NCBI GenBank assembly: GCA_015487405.1
Contig: WFPV01000178.1
Location: 1-10,233 of the forward strand
Origin: Aquifex sp.
GTDB lineage: Bacteria; Aquificota; Aquificia; Aquificales; Aquificaceae
Length of the DNA stretch: 10,233 nucleotides
Reading direction: 5' to 3'
Positions within the stretch are counted from its first letter, which is position 1. Each line of letters opens with the position of its first letter. The position numbers and the translations under genes were made by a program. Below the pieces are notes generated by a model. It was not told the origin of the DNA, did no database searches, and worked only from the letters and a program-made list of their open reading frames with translations. Below are positions 1 to 6,287 of this stretch, piece by piece.

Positions 1-53
1 TCCTTTTTTCCTGCGTGGTCAGCCAATATCTTCTCAGTTATAGTCATTCCCAT
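1..53 (-). CDS. leuC: 3-isopropylmalate dehydratase large subunit, N-terminal fragment (runs off left edge)
   Basis: Only the first 17 codons are visible, reading MGMTITEKILADHAGKK. The pattern MTITEKIL-x-x-HAGK is the usual beginning of the LeuC/homoaconitase large-subunit family, whose members bind a 4Fe-4S cluster and isomerise isopropylmalate in leucine synthesis. The start sits two bases after the ftsH stop. A clear GGAGG inside the last codons of ftsH lies 10 bases upstream of the first ATG (53), while the second ATG (47) would be 16 bases away, so the first is preferred. Co-transcription and translational coupling with ftsH are likely. No catalytic or cluster-binding residues fall inside the window, so a homoaconitase-type paralogue cannot be excluded. 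Confidence 0.7.
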   Translation of the reverse strand, partial: MGMTITEKILADHAGKK

Positions 54-55
54 AA

Positions 56-1963
56 CTACGCTACCTCCTTCACTTCTTTTACTTCCTCAGTCTTTTTATT
101 TTCCTCAGATTTTTGCTCATCTTCAAAAAGTTTTTCCTTCTTACACTTATTCGGCAGGTCTATTCCATACAGCTTAAACACCTCAACCATCTCTTCGCAA
201 GATATCGTTTCCTTCTCAAGGAGTTTCTTCATAACAGCCTTTAAAGGCTCTTTATACTGCTCTATGGTCGCTTTAGCCTTTTCGTAAGCCTCGGTAATTA
301 TCCTCTTAACTTCTTCATCAATTTCCCTTAGAAGGTCGGGGCTTGCATCAACGGTTGTGGTCACTCCTCCCAGGAATGGATTCGAAACTCTCCTTATAGC
401 TATTGGTCCTATCTTATCGCTCATTCCCCACATCGAGACCATCCTGTAAGCGAGGTCCGTAGCCCTTTGTAGGTCATTTTCCGCCCCGGTGGTTATTCCT
501 TCCTTTCCGTAGAATACTTCCTCAGCCGCTCTACCGCCCAAGAGAACGAGAATCTTACTGAGTAGATTCTTCTTATCGTAAATGTGCTTATCCTCTAAAG
601 GAAGTTGTTGTGTTACTCCGAGAGCCATTCCCCTTGGGATTATGGAAATCTTGTGAACCTGGTCCTCATCGTCGGATACGAGTCCCATAAGTGCGTGTCC
701 GAGTTCGTGAATGGCTATCTTCTCTTTCTCCTTCTGGGATATCTTCATTCCCCTTCTTTCAAGTCCCATAGTTATTCTGTCGAGGGCTTCCTCTATCTCC
801 TCCATAGTTATCTCTTCTTTTCCTTTCCTTGCGGCAAGTAGTGCGGCTTCGTTCAGGAGGTTTTCAAGGTCCGCTCCCGTGAAGCCGGGAGTAGCCCTCG
901 CAATCCACTCAAGATCTACATCCTTTGCGAGCTTCTTGTTTCTGGCGTGAACTTTTAGTATTTCGTATCTTCCCTTAACGTCGGGCTTGGGTATGAATAT
1001 CTGCCTGTCAAACCTTCCTGGTCTAAGGAGTGCAGGGTCCAAGATGTCCGGTCTGTTGGTTGCTGCTATTACGATTATTCCGTCGGAGGTATCAAATCCG
1101 TCCATTTCTACGAGGAGTTGGTTGAGGGTTTGCTCTCTCTCGTCGTGACCGCCTCCTACAGGAACTGCTCCCCTTGCCCTTCCTACTGCGTCTATCTCGT
1201 CTATGAAGATTATGCAGGGAGCGTGCTTCTTTGCGGTTTCAAAGAGGTCTCTAACTCTCGCCGCTCCAACACCTACGAACATCTCAACGAAGTCCGAACC
1301 TGAAACGGAGATGAAGGGAACGTGAGCCTCTCCCGCTATAGCTTTAGCAAGAAGCGTTTTACCGACTCCGGGCTCCCCGTATAGGAGGACTCCCTTAGGC
1401 GGTCTTCCTCCGAGCTTTTGGAAGCGAACGGGGTCCTTTAGATACTCTATTATTTCCTTTACCTCCTCTTTGACTTCGTCTATTCCCGCAACATCGTTGA
1501 AGGTGACCTTGGGTTTTTCCTCAATGTAGACCTTAGCCCTGCTTTTACCGAAGGTAAAGGCTCCCCTTGCGGGACCTCCTCCTCCGGACATCTGCCTGAT
1601 TATAAGGAGCCATATACCGATAAAGAGCAGTATAGGAAGCCAGGATATCAGGACATTAATGAACCATCCTCCAGGAGGTTCGGGATTTGCAATATCAACA
1701 CGGACGTTCTTCTCCACAAGCTTATCCACGATGTTCGTGTTGGGAGGAAGGTTTACCTCCAGTTTTTGTCCGTCCGTAGTCTGAATTACAGCTGTATTTC
1801 CCTTTATTTGTGCGTAACTAACCTTTCCTTCCTCAACGAGCTTTACAAATTCGTTGTAGGAAATTTTCGTAGCAAACTCTCTTTTTCCTTCAAACAGGTT
1901 GAATATTACTACTGCCGCTCCGATAAATATAAGCCATATAAAAATGTTTTTAACAGCGTTCAT
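56..1963 (-). CDS. ftsH: ATP-dependent zinc metalloprotease FtsH
   Basis: This is a membrane-anchored AAA+ protease that extracts and degrades membrane and regulatory proteins as a hexamer facing the cytoplasm. The 635 residues have the complete family layout. There is a first membrane helix at about 7-24, a small periplasmic domain at 27-98 and a second helix at about 101-123. A Gly-rich linker leads to the AAA+ domain, with Walker A GEPGVGKT at 196-203, Walker B IIFIDEID at 251-258, and the second region of homology at about 301-320 with the R-P-G-R-F arginine fingers. The M41 protease domain has HELGH at 419-423 and the third zinc ligand, D497, in GAENDL. The C-terminal tail (about 605-635) is very rich in Lys and Glu. 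The usual zinc motif is HEAGH, so Leu in the middle is a variation, although both His and the Glu are kept. The ATG has a strong GGAGGAGG just upstream. leuC follows in the same transcript. Confidence 0.98.
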   Translation of the reverse strand: MNAVKNIFIWLIFIGAAVVIFNLFEGKREFATKISYNEFVKLVEEGKVSYAQIKGNTAVIQTTDGQKLEVNLPPNTNIVDKLVEKNVRVDIANPEPPGGWFINVLISWLPILLFIGIWLLIIRQMSGGGGPARGAFTFGKSRAKVYIEEKPKVTFNDVAGIDEVKEEVKEIIEYLKDPVRFQKLGGRPPKGVLLYGEPGVGKTLLAKAIAGEAHVPFISVSGSDFVEMFVGVGAARVRDLFETAKKHAPCIIFIDEIDAVGRARGAVPVGGGHDEREQTLNQLLVEMDGFDTSDGIIVIAATNRPDILDPALLRPGRFDRQIFIPKPDVKGRYEILKVHARNKKLAKDVDLEWIARATPGFTGADLENLLNEAALLAARKGKEEITMEEIEEALDRITMGLERRGMKISQKEKEKIAIHELGHALMGLVSDDEDQVHKISIIPRGMALGVTQQLPLEDKHIYDKKNLLSKILVLLGGRAAEEVFYGKEGITTGAENDLQRATDLAYRMVSMWGMSDKIGPIAIRRVSNPFLGGVTTTVDASPDLLREIDEEVKRIITEAYEKAKATIEQYKEPLKAVMKKLLEKETISCEEMVEVFKLYGIDLPNKCKKEKLFEDEQKSEENKKTEEVKEVKEVA

Positions 1964-1972
1964 ATACCTCCT

Positions 1973-2034
1973 CCTGAGAAGATTAAGTTAAAAGATATAT
2001 AGGATGAAAATTATTTGCAAGATACCTTCTCAGG
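1973..2034. repeat. Perfect 9-bp inverted repeat in the ftsH divergent spacer
   Basis: CCTGAGAAG at 1973-1981 is matched by its exact reverse complement CTTCTCAGG at 2026-2034, with 44 bases between them. It occupies most of the 98-bp region between ftsH (minus) and the 145-residue gene (plus). The left arm directly adjoins the ribosome binding site of ftsH. It could be a pair of operator half-sites or, in a long transcript, an RNA stem. The sequence alone does not decide, and chance is possible for a 9-bp match. Confidence 0.45.
1992..2020 (-). promoter_or_regulatory. Possible promoter for ftsH-leuC
   Basis: On the minus strand, TTGCAA (2020-2015) is followed after 17 bases by TATCTT (1997-1992). 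An alternative -10 is TATATC at 1999-1994. This resembles a sigma-70 type -35/-10 pair and would start transcription about 20 bases before the ftsH ATG. If so, the right arm of the inverted repeat lies upstream of the promoter and the left arm lies at the start of the message. The call rests on motif matching only. I could not identify a convincing partner promoter for the plus-strand gene. Confidence 0.35.
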
Positions 2035-2061
2035 TTTAAACTTGTTTTCTGGAGGTGAGAT

Positions 2062-2499
2062 ATGCGTTCGTGGACCTACCTAATCCGTCTTGTAGGGGTG
2101 AACGAAAAAGGAGAAACTAAACATGAAGAGGCTATTTATATAGTTGCGGTTCCTACGGATAAAAATCTTTTTAAGGAAATGAAATACAGCTGTTACTCCC
2201 AGCACTACCTTCCCGAGGAGAGTGCGGTGAATTACGGACAGGCTTACGCTCTTGGCGTGGACTTTGAAATAAAAGACTTGGAAAAGTATGGACTAAACTT
2301 CTTCAATGAAATAGATGAGCTTTACATCTTCAAGGAAGGTATCTCTATGAAGGAAGGTTTAAAGAACGTTTACAAGCTTTTGATGGACAAGCTCAGGGAA
2401 GAGGGCTACGGAAAAGACTTTGAGGTTATTAAGGACCTCGGAGCCCCGTCCCTCAACCTTATGCACGAATGCTTAGCGGAGGCGATAAAGAATCCGTGA
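2062..2499 (+). CDS. Conserved-looking hypothetical protein, 145 residues
   Basis: I do not recognise this protein. The start is well supported: GGAGG lies 6 bases before the ATG. There is no signal peptide or membrane segment. The sequence has mixed alpha/beta character, with a strand-rich N-terminal half (MRSWTYLIRLVGV; EEAIYIVAVPT at about 23-33) and a helical, charged C-terminal part (about 95-145). Single Cys residues occur in YSCYSQHY and near the end in HECLAEA. Codon use and composition look like its neighbours. The gene ends inside the start of the following protein phosphatase (GTGA overlap), so the two are almost certainly translated from one message and may act together, possibly as partner or substrate. 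That functional link is inference only. Confidence 0.85.
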   Translation: MRSWTYLIRLVGVNEKGETKHEEAIYIVAVPTDKNLFKEMKYSCYSQHYLPEESAVNYGQAYALGVDFEIKDLEKYGLNFFNEIDELYIFKEGISMKEGLKNVYKLLMDKLREEGYGKDFEVIKDLGAPSLNLMHECLAEAIKNP

Positions 2500-3251
2500 G
2501 GGTTTGCTATATAACAAATGTAGGAAAAGTTAGATACAGAAATGAGGACGCTCTACTAATAAATGGTAAGGTCATTGCCAAGGAGTCTATGAACACTCCC
2601 GCATGTGAGGAGGCGTCTTCTTTTCCCCTTCTTCTTGCCGTGGCCGACGGTATGGGAGGTCACGCCTGCGGAGATGAGGCGAGCCGTTTGGTCTTGGAGT
2701 TTCTTAAGGATAAATATCCTAAGGACGCCGAAGGCGTATCTAAGATTATTAAAGAATCGAAAAAGTTTTTAGATGAGTTTATAGAGAGCGGGCACGAGTT
2801 CTGCTACGGTATGGGAACGGCTCTCGCCGGCGTTTATTTTTATCCCGATAAAAAAGCGATAGTTTTTAACGTCGGGGACTGCAGAGTTTACAGGTTCAGA
2901 GAAGGAAAGCTCGAGCTTTTGACGAGGGACCACACCTTCCTCTTTAGACTATACGAGGAGGGAAAAATTTCCTACGACGAGCTGAGGACTCATCCCGAGA
3001 GGAATATCCTTGAGAGTGCGATAATGGGTGGGTATCCGGATATTCCGGAAGTTTTTGTGAGGGAGGTGGACTACAAAAGCGGCGACAGATTTCTGGCCTG
3101 CTCCGACGGTCTCTGGGAAGCCTTGTCTTTCAACGAAAAAGTCGAATGTTTGAGGAAGGAATCCATAAAAGAAGCTTCAGACTGTCTATTTAGCTTGGCT
3201 TATCAAGATGGGAGGGATAACATTAGCTTTATCTTATGTGAGGTTTCTTAG
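2496..3251 (+). CDS. PP2C-family serine/threonine protein phosphatase
   Basis: This is a metal-dependent (Mn/Mg) protein phosphatase that removes phosphate from Ser/Thr residues in the cytoplasm. From the GTG at 2496 it is 251 residues and carries the PP2C motifs in order: GKVRYRNEDA at 10-19 with metal ligand D18, ADGMGGH at 50-56 with D51, GTAL at 107-110, NVGDCRVYRF at 125-134, LTRDHT at 142-147, THPERN at 165-170, ACSDGLW at 201-207 with D204, and GRDNIS at 239-244 with D241. A stretch of about 20 residues between the first two motifs (about 24-44) is longer than in compact Stp-type enzymes. I chose the GTG because it overlaps the preceding stop and has GGAGG 13 bases upstream, and because the family core begins right after it. 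An ATG at 2469 would add nine residues but lacks a ribosome binding site. No kinase gene is visible nearby. Confidence 0.92.
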   Translation: MRVCYITNVGKVRYRNEDALLINGKVIAKESMNTPACEEASSFPLLLAVADGMGGHACGDEASRLVLEFLKDKYPKDAEGVSKIIKESKKFLDEFIESGHEFCYGMGTALAGVYFYPDKKAIVFNVGDCRVYRFREGKLELLTRDHTFLFRLYEEGKISYDELRTHPERNILESAIMGGYPDIPEVFVREVDYKSGDRFLACSDGLWEALSFNEKVECLRKESIKEASDCLFSLAYQDGRDNISFILCEVS

Positions 3252-3253
3252 AA

Positions 3254-3730
3254 ATGGTCTTTAAGTTTCCGGAGGAAAACTGGTGAGTTCTGCTTCTCCC
3301 GGAAAGGAAAGAGTGGCAAAGTGTGGAGAACTTCTTTAAGGTCGCTGAACCAAAAGAGGATGAAACCTGGGCGGACATTTGTAAAGAAAGAATACTCAAC
3401 GTAGAACACGTTAAGTGCAGTGAAGAGAAAATTCCTTTAAAAAATAAAAGTGTTGACGTTAGCCTTCTTGCGAACGTATTTCACGAGCTTGTAAAACCTA
3501 AAGAGTTTATGGAGGAAGTGAGGAGAATAACGAGGGACAGAATAATTGTTATTGATTGGCATCCCGTTCCTTCCCCGGCTGGCCCCCCATTGGAAGATAG
3601 AATTCCCAAGGAAAAGGTCCTTGAGTTTATGGAAAAACAAGGTTTTGAACTCTTAATCGATTCAGACCTTTATCCCTACCACTACTGGTCTTCAAGCCTT
3701 AGTCCTTTAGGAGAATTTTTAGAACTATAG
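3254..3730 (+). pseudogene. Decayed SAM-dependent methyltransferase (class I, UbiE-like)
   Basis: From the ATG at 3254 the frame reads MVFKFPEENW, then TGA at 3284, then continues in the same frame as VLLLPERKEWQSVENFFKV and the rest of a methyltransferase. The Trp-(x)-LL-PER pattern is the usual N-terminus of this family, so the TGA is a nonsense change in a once continuous gene. After ETWADI the sequence jumps straight to CKERILNVEHV. The Gly-rich SAM-binding motif I and the following acidic strand, normally some 25-30 residues, are absent, consistent with an in-frame deletion. Later motifs remain: DVSLLANVFHEL, RIIVIDWHPV, PSPAGPP. After PYHYW (3674-3688), inserting one base would give x-F-K-P-stop at 3702, a typical family ending. 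As it stands the frame runs on to 3730, 32 bases into the antiporter gene. A GTG at 3323 could still initiate a 135-residue remnant, which could not bind SAM normally. Confidence 0.75.
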
Positions 3731-4919
3731 GCGCTATCAGAGTAGTAATCGCCACCACAAAGACGATAACCGCATACTCAACCTCGTTTATAGCTTTGAA
3801 GCTTCTTCCAAACTCCGCGAATATCAGTCCTACCTCTCCCCGGGGAAGCATGGAAAAACCGACACTGAGTTTTTCCCTCATATTCCCGGGAGCGACAAAA
3901 CCGGAAGCTACCTTACCTAATATTGCAACTATTATTAGGGCCGAAGAAAAAGTCCAGAACTCCAGGGAGGAGAAGTCTATAGCCTTAAGGTTCAGTGCCA
4001 ATCCCACGGACACGAAGAATATGGGAGCTAAAGTCCAGACTAAGGGATTTATTCCCTCCTCTACCTTTTTAATTATTCCTTCCTCAAGCCTTAAAGCTGC
4101 AGCGAAGGGAATCACAAATCTTCTTGAAAGCGCAAGACCTGCGGTGAAGGAGCCTAAGATGGAAGGAGAACCGAACTTGTGGGCAGCGTAGGCGGCGAGG
4201 AGGATTAATCCCATGACGGAAGCAGGAATAATATCAAAATCCCCCATCTTCTTGGCTATAAAGGAAAGGATTTTAGCAAGGATATTTGCAGCTATAGGAG
4301 CTATTAGGAAAAACATTGCTATATGTATAACAAGGTTTATTGTTGCATCAAGATGAACCTCTTTTGTTTTCGTAAACTCGTAAAGAGCTGCAAGAATAAC
4401 TACGCCCGTAATGTCGTCAAGGACTGCCGCTCCGAGAACTATTTGAGAGAATCTCTCCTTATGCTTATTTAAATCAGTGAGAACTCTCACGGTTATTCCT
4501 ATGCTTGTAGCGGTTAATGCCCCTCCCATAAATAGGGACGCAATAAGGTCAAGACCAAAAAGGTAGTAGGAGACAACGAAACCTCCCGCGAAGGGAAGTG
4601 CAGCACCTACTATAGCAACAAGAGTGGACCATATTCCTACTCTCATCAACATATGGAGATCTGCCTCAAGCCCAACCTCAAAGAGGAGTAAGATTACCCC
4701 CAGCTCTGCGAGAACCTTTATCGCTTCCGAAAGGGGAATTAAACCTAATAAACTCTGTCCTAAAACTATTCCCGCAAAGACCTCTCCTAATACCGGAGGT
4801 ATCCCAAGCCTTTTAAATATTGTTCCGAAGAGTTTAGCGGAGAAGAGAATTATAGCAAGGTGCAAAAATAAAGTATGAACGTCTAACCCACCGCCCTCTG
4901 CACTTACTGCAGCAGCCAT
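3699..4919 (-). CDS. Na+/H+ antiporter, CPA2 (NapA/Kef-like) family
   Basis: This is an inner-membrane secondary transporter that exchanges Na+ (or another monovalent cation) for protons, for pH and salt homeostasis. The 406 residues contain about 12 hydrophobic segments from about 15 to the C-terminus. Family marks visible are GIPPVLGEVFAGIVLG at 39-54, LTATSIGI at 135-142, the ion-binding DD pair at 168-169 in AAVLDDITGVV, a conserved-position Lys at 336 (ILGKVASG), and LPRGEVGLI at 358-366. The paired aspartates are typical of electrogenic NapA-type members rather than electroneutral ones. It ends at KILLKD with no C-terminal TrkA-N (RCK) domain, unlike full Kef channels. No ribosome binding site is evident before the ATG, and the preceding 79-residue gene ends 19 bases upstream, so translation may be coupled to it. 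Its 3' end overlaps the old end of the decayed methyltransferase. Confidence 0.92.
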   Translation of the reverse strand: MAAAVSAEGGGLDVHTLFLHLAIILFSAKLFGTIFKRLGIPPVLGEVFAGIVLGQSLLGLIPLSEAIKVLAELGVILLLFEVGLEADLHMLMRVGIWSTLVAIVGAALPFAGGFVVSYYLFGLDLIASLFMGGALTATSIGITVRVLTDLNKHKERFSQIVLGAAVLDDITGVVILAALYEFTKTKEVHLDATINLVIHIAMFFLIAPIAANILAKILSFIAKKMGDFDIIPASVMGLILLAAYAAHKFGSPSILGSFTAGLALSRRFVIPFAAALRLEEGIIKKVEEGINPLVWTLAPIFFVSVGLALNLKAIDFSSLEFWTFSSALIIVAILGKVASGFVAPGNMREKLSVGFSMLPRGEVGLIFAEFGRSFKAINEVEYAVIVFVVAITTLIAPIVLKILLKD

Positions 4920-4938
4920 AGGTTTATTGTAACATCAA

Positions 4939-5178
4939 TTATATATCGTCAATGCTTTCTCCTTTAAGGAGACGTTGAGCATAGTTCACACACGCAAGAA
5001 CCATAAACCAGAGGGCGTGATTCTGAGTTTGGTCAAAGTTTTCCTTAACTATGTAGCTTCCATCTTCCTTTTCTACAACGGTTATATATTTAAAGGCTTC
5101 TTCGGCAAGCCTCTTGTTCTGAACCTTCTCAAGAATCTTCTGCTTTACCCAGTCGGGAAGAGTTTTTTCTACGTTCAT
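4939..5178 (-). CDS. Small hypothetical protein, 79 residues
   Basis: I do not recognise this protein. It begins MNVEKTLPDWVKQKILEKV, and has an amphipathic helical N-terminal half, a short strand-like segment (EDGSYIVKENF at about 38-48) and a second helical half with HALWFMVLACVNYAQRLL at about 54-71. There is no signal peptide. The hydrophobic part is too short and interrupted to be a certain membrane span. Codon use looks genuine and it fills the gap between divergent hslO and the antiporter on the minus strand. The ATG has no Shine-Dalgarno sequence, and only 34 bp separate it from the hslO ATG. It could be an accessory protein for the antiporter by operon position, but nothing in the sequence shows that. 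Confidence 0.7.
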   Translation of the reverse strand: MNVEKTLPDWVKQKILEKVQNKRLAEEAFKYITVVEKEDGSYIVKENFDQTQNHALWFMVLACVNYAQRLLKGESIDDI

Positions 5179-5212
5179 AACGTTTAAATAATAAGCGCTA
5201 AATTTAAAAATT

Positions 5213-6196
5213 ATGCTGATAAAGGAACTAAACGAACAGGTAAAGAAAGACTTGAAAGACTACTTCCAGGAACGGGACTATATGGTAATAGCTGTCCCGA
5301 AGAAAGAACCCGTAAGGGTTTACGTGGCAAAAGCAACAAATACGGTGGAAACCGCAAGGAGGATTCACAACCTATCTCCTTCCGCAACCGTCGCTATGGG
5401 AAGGGCGATAGTGGGAGCCTTGCTTCTGAGCTCCCTCCTCAAGCACGGAACCAATCAGCGACTCCTTTTAAAGATAGAAGGGGACGGACCTATAAATCCG
5501 ATAGTTGTAGAAGTTGACGCGAAGGGAAGGGTCAGAGGATTCGTAGGAAACCCTCAGGTTGATACATACATAAAGGAAGTGGACGGAAAGAAAAAATTTG
5601 ACGTTGCAAAAATAGTGGGAAAGAACGGAACCTTAACCGTCGTTAAGGACCTCGGAACGGGGAAACCCTACACAAGTGTCGTCCCCTTAATTTCGGGGGA
5701 GATAGGGCAGGATATAGCCTACTACCTCTACCAGTCAGAACAAACCCCTTCCGCGGTAGCTGTAGGGGTGAAGGTTAATGAAGACGGAAGCGTAAGACAC
5801 GCCGGAGGCTTTTTAGTCCAGACCTTAGGAGGAACTTCCGAGAAGGTTAAAGAACTTCTTGAAAAGAGAATTCTTGAGTTACCTTCGGTAACGGAGATGA
5901 TGGAGAAGGAGATGAGACCGGAAGACATAGCGGTTGAAATCCTCAAAGACATGGAGCCACAGCTCGTTGGATTAAAAGAAATTGAGTATTACTGTCCTTG
6001 CGACGAGGAAACCGCAAAAGCCTCCCTCTTCCTGCTCACGCTCCAAGAGCTTGAGGATATGTTCAAAGAAAACGAGCTTGCCGAGGTTTCCTGTAACTTC
6101 TGCGGTAGGGTCTACAGGTTTGACAAGAGTGTGATAGAAGAGAAGAAGAAACACGACGAAGAGAAAAAGAAGGAAAGTGAAGACAAAAAGGATTAA
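5213..6196 (+). CDS. hslO: Redox-regulated molecular chaperone Hsp33
   Basis: Hsp33 is a cytoplasmic holdase that is switched on when oxidation releases zinc from four C-terminal cysteines. The 327 residues contain the Hsp33 core: ARRIHNLSPSATVAMGR at about 48-64, GDGPINPIVVEVD at about 90-102, GEIGQDIAYYLYQSEQTPSA at about 162-181. The zinc site is C261-P-C263 and C294-N-F-C297 with 30 residues between, which fits the family pattern CxC-x(27-32)-CxxC. The C-terminus (about 306-327) is a run of Lys, Glu and Asp. Family proteins usually start near VIAVPKK, so the first 23 residues are an extension. The ATG at 5213 has no ribosome binding site, whereas an in-frame ATG at 5282 has AGGAA 9 bases before it and would give 304 residues. 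The longer form is kept because the extension reads as normal coding sequence. rpsB follows on the same strand. Confidence 0.93.
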   Translation: MLIKELNEQVKKDLKDYFQERDYMVIAVPKKEPVRVYVAKATNTVETARRIHNLSPSATVAMGRAIVGALLLSSLLKHGTNQRLLLKIEGDGPINPIVVEVDAKGRVRGFVGNPQVDTYIKEVDGKKKFDVAKIVGKNGTLTVVKDLGTGKPYTSVVPLISGEIGQDIAYYLYQSEQTPSAVAVGVKVNEDGSVRHAGGFLVQTLGGTSEKVKELLEKRILELPSVTEMMEKEMRPEDIAVEILKDMEPQLVGLKEIEYYCPCDEETAKASLFLLTLQELEDMFKENELAEVSCNFCGRVYRFDKSVIEEKKKHDEEKKKESEDKKD

Positions 6197-6218
6197 AATA
6201 AATCTTCTTAAGACCGCA

Positions 6219-6287
6219 CCTTCCCCGCTCGGGTTGCCCCATTTGGGGTGCCGGGGAAGGGTGGCAAAACCCGAGGAGGTGTGAAAC
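6219..6287 (+). promoter_or_regulatory. Structured 5' leader of rpsB with possible pseudoknot and ribosome binding site
   Basis: Three helices can be drawn. Helix A is CCUUCCCCG (6219-6227) with CGGGGAAGG (6252-6260), 9 perfect pairs. Helix C lies inside its loop: CCCC (6237-6240) with GGGG (6245-6248), loop AUUU, plus a G-U pair. Helix B is CUCGGGUU (6228-6235), in the loop of A, with AACCCGAG (6268-6275), 8 perfect pairs, which makes A and B a pseudoknot. Helix B takes the first two bases of the Shine-Dalgarno AGGAGG (6274-6279), which is 8 bases before the rpsB ATG. Alternatively 6228-6238 can pair with 6263-6275 (11 pairs, AA bulge) and displace A and C, so a two-state switch is conceivable. 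Helix A leaves no linking bases before B, a tight geometry that may need its last pair to open. S2 is known to repress its own operon through the leader in E. coli. Autoregulation here is inference. Confidence 0.6.

Noticed and set aside
605..950. Open frames on the plus strand opposite ftsH.
   Set aside because: They are out-of-frame shadows of a strongly supported gene. Their proteins are Ser/Phe-rich with no family resemblance, and they have no ribosome binding sites.
3284..3286. In-frame TGA in the methyltransferase as a selenocysteine codon.
   Set aside because: The position is not a redox site in this family, no obvious SECIS hairpin follows, and the gene has two other lesions, so a nonsense mutation is simpler.
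3796..4191. 131-codon plus-strand frame opposite the antiporter.
   Set aside because: It is a complement of membrane-segment codons with no ribosome binding site, and the antiporter frame has all family motifs.
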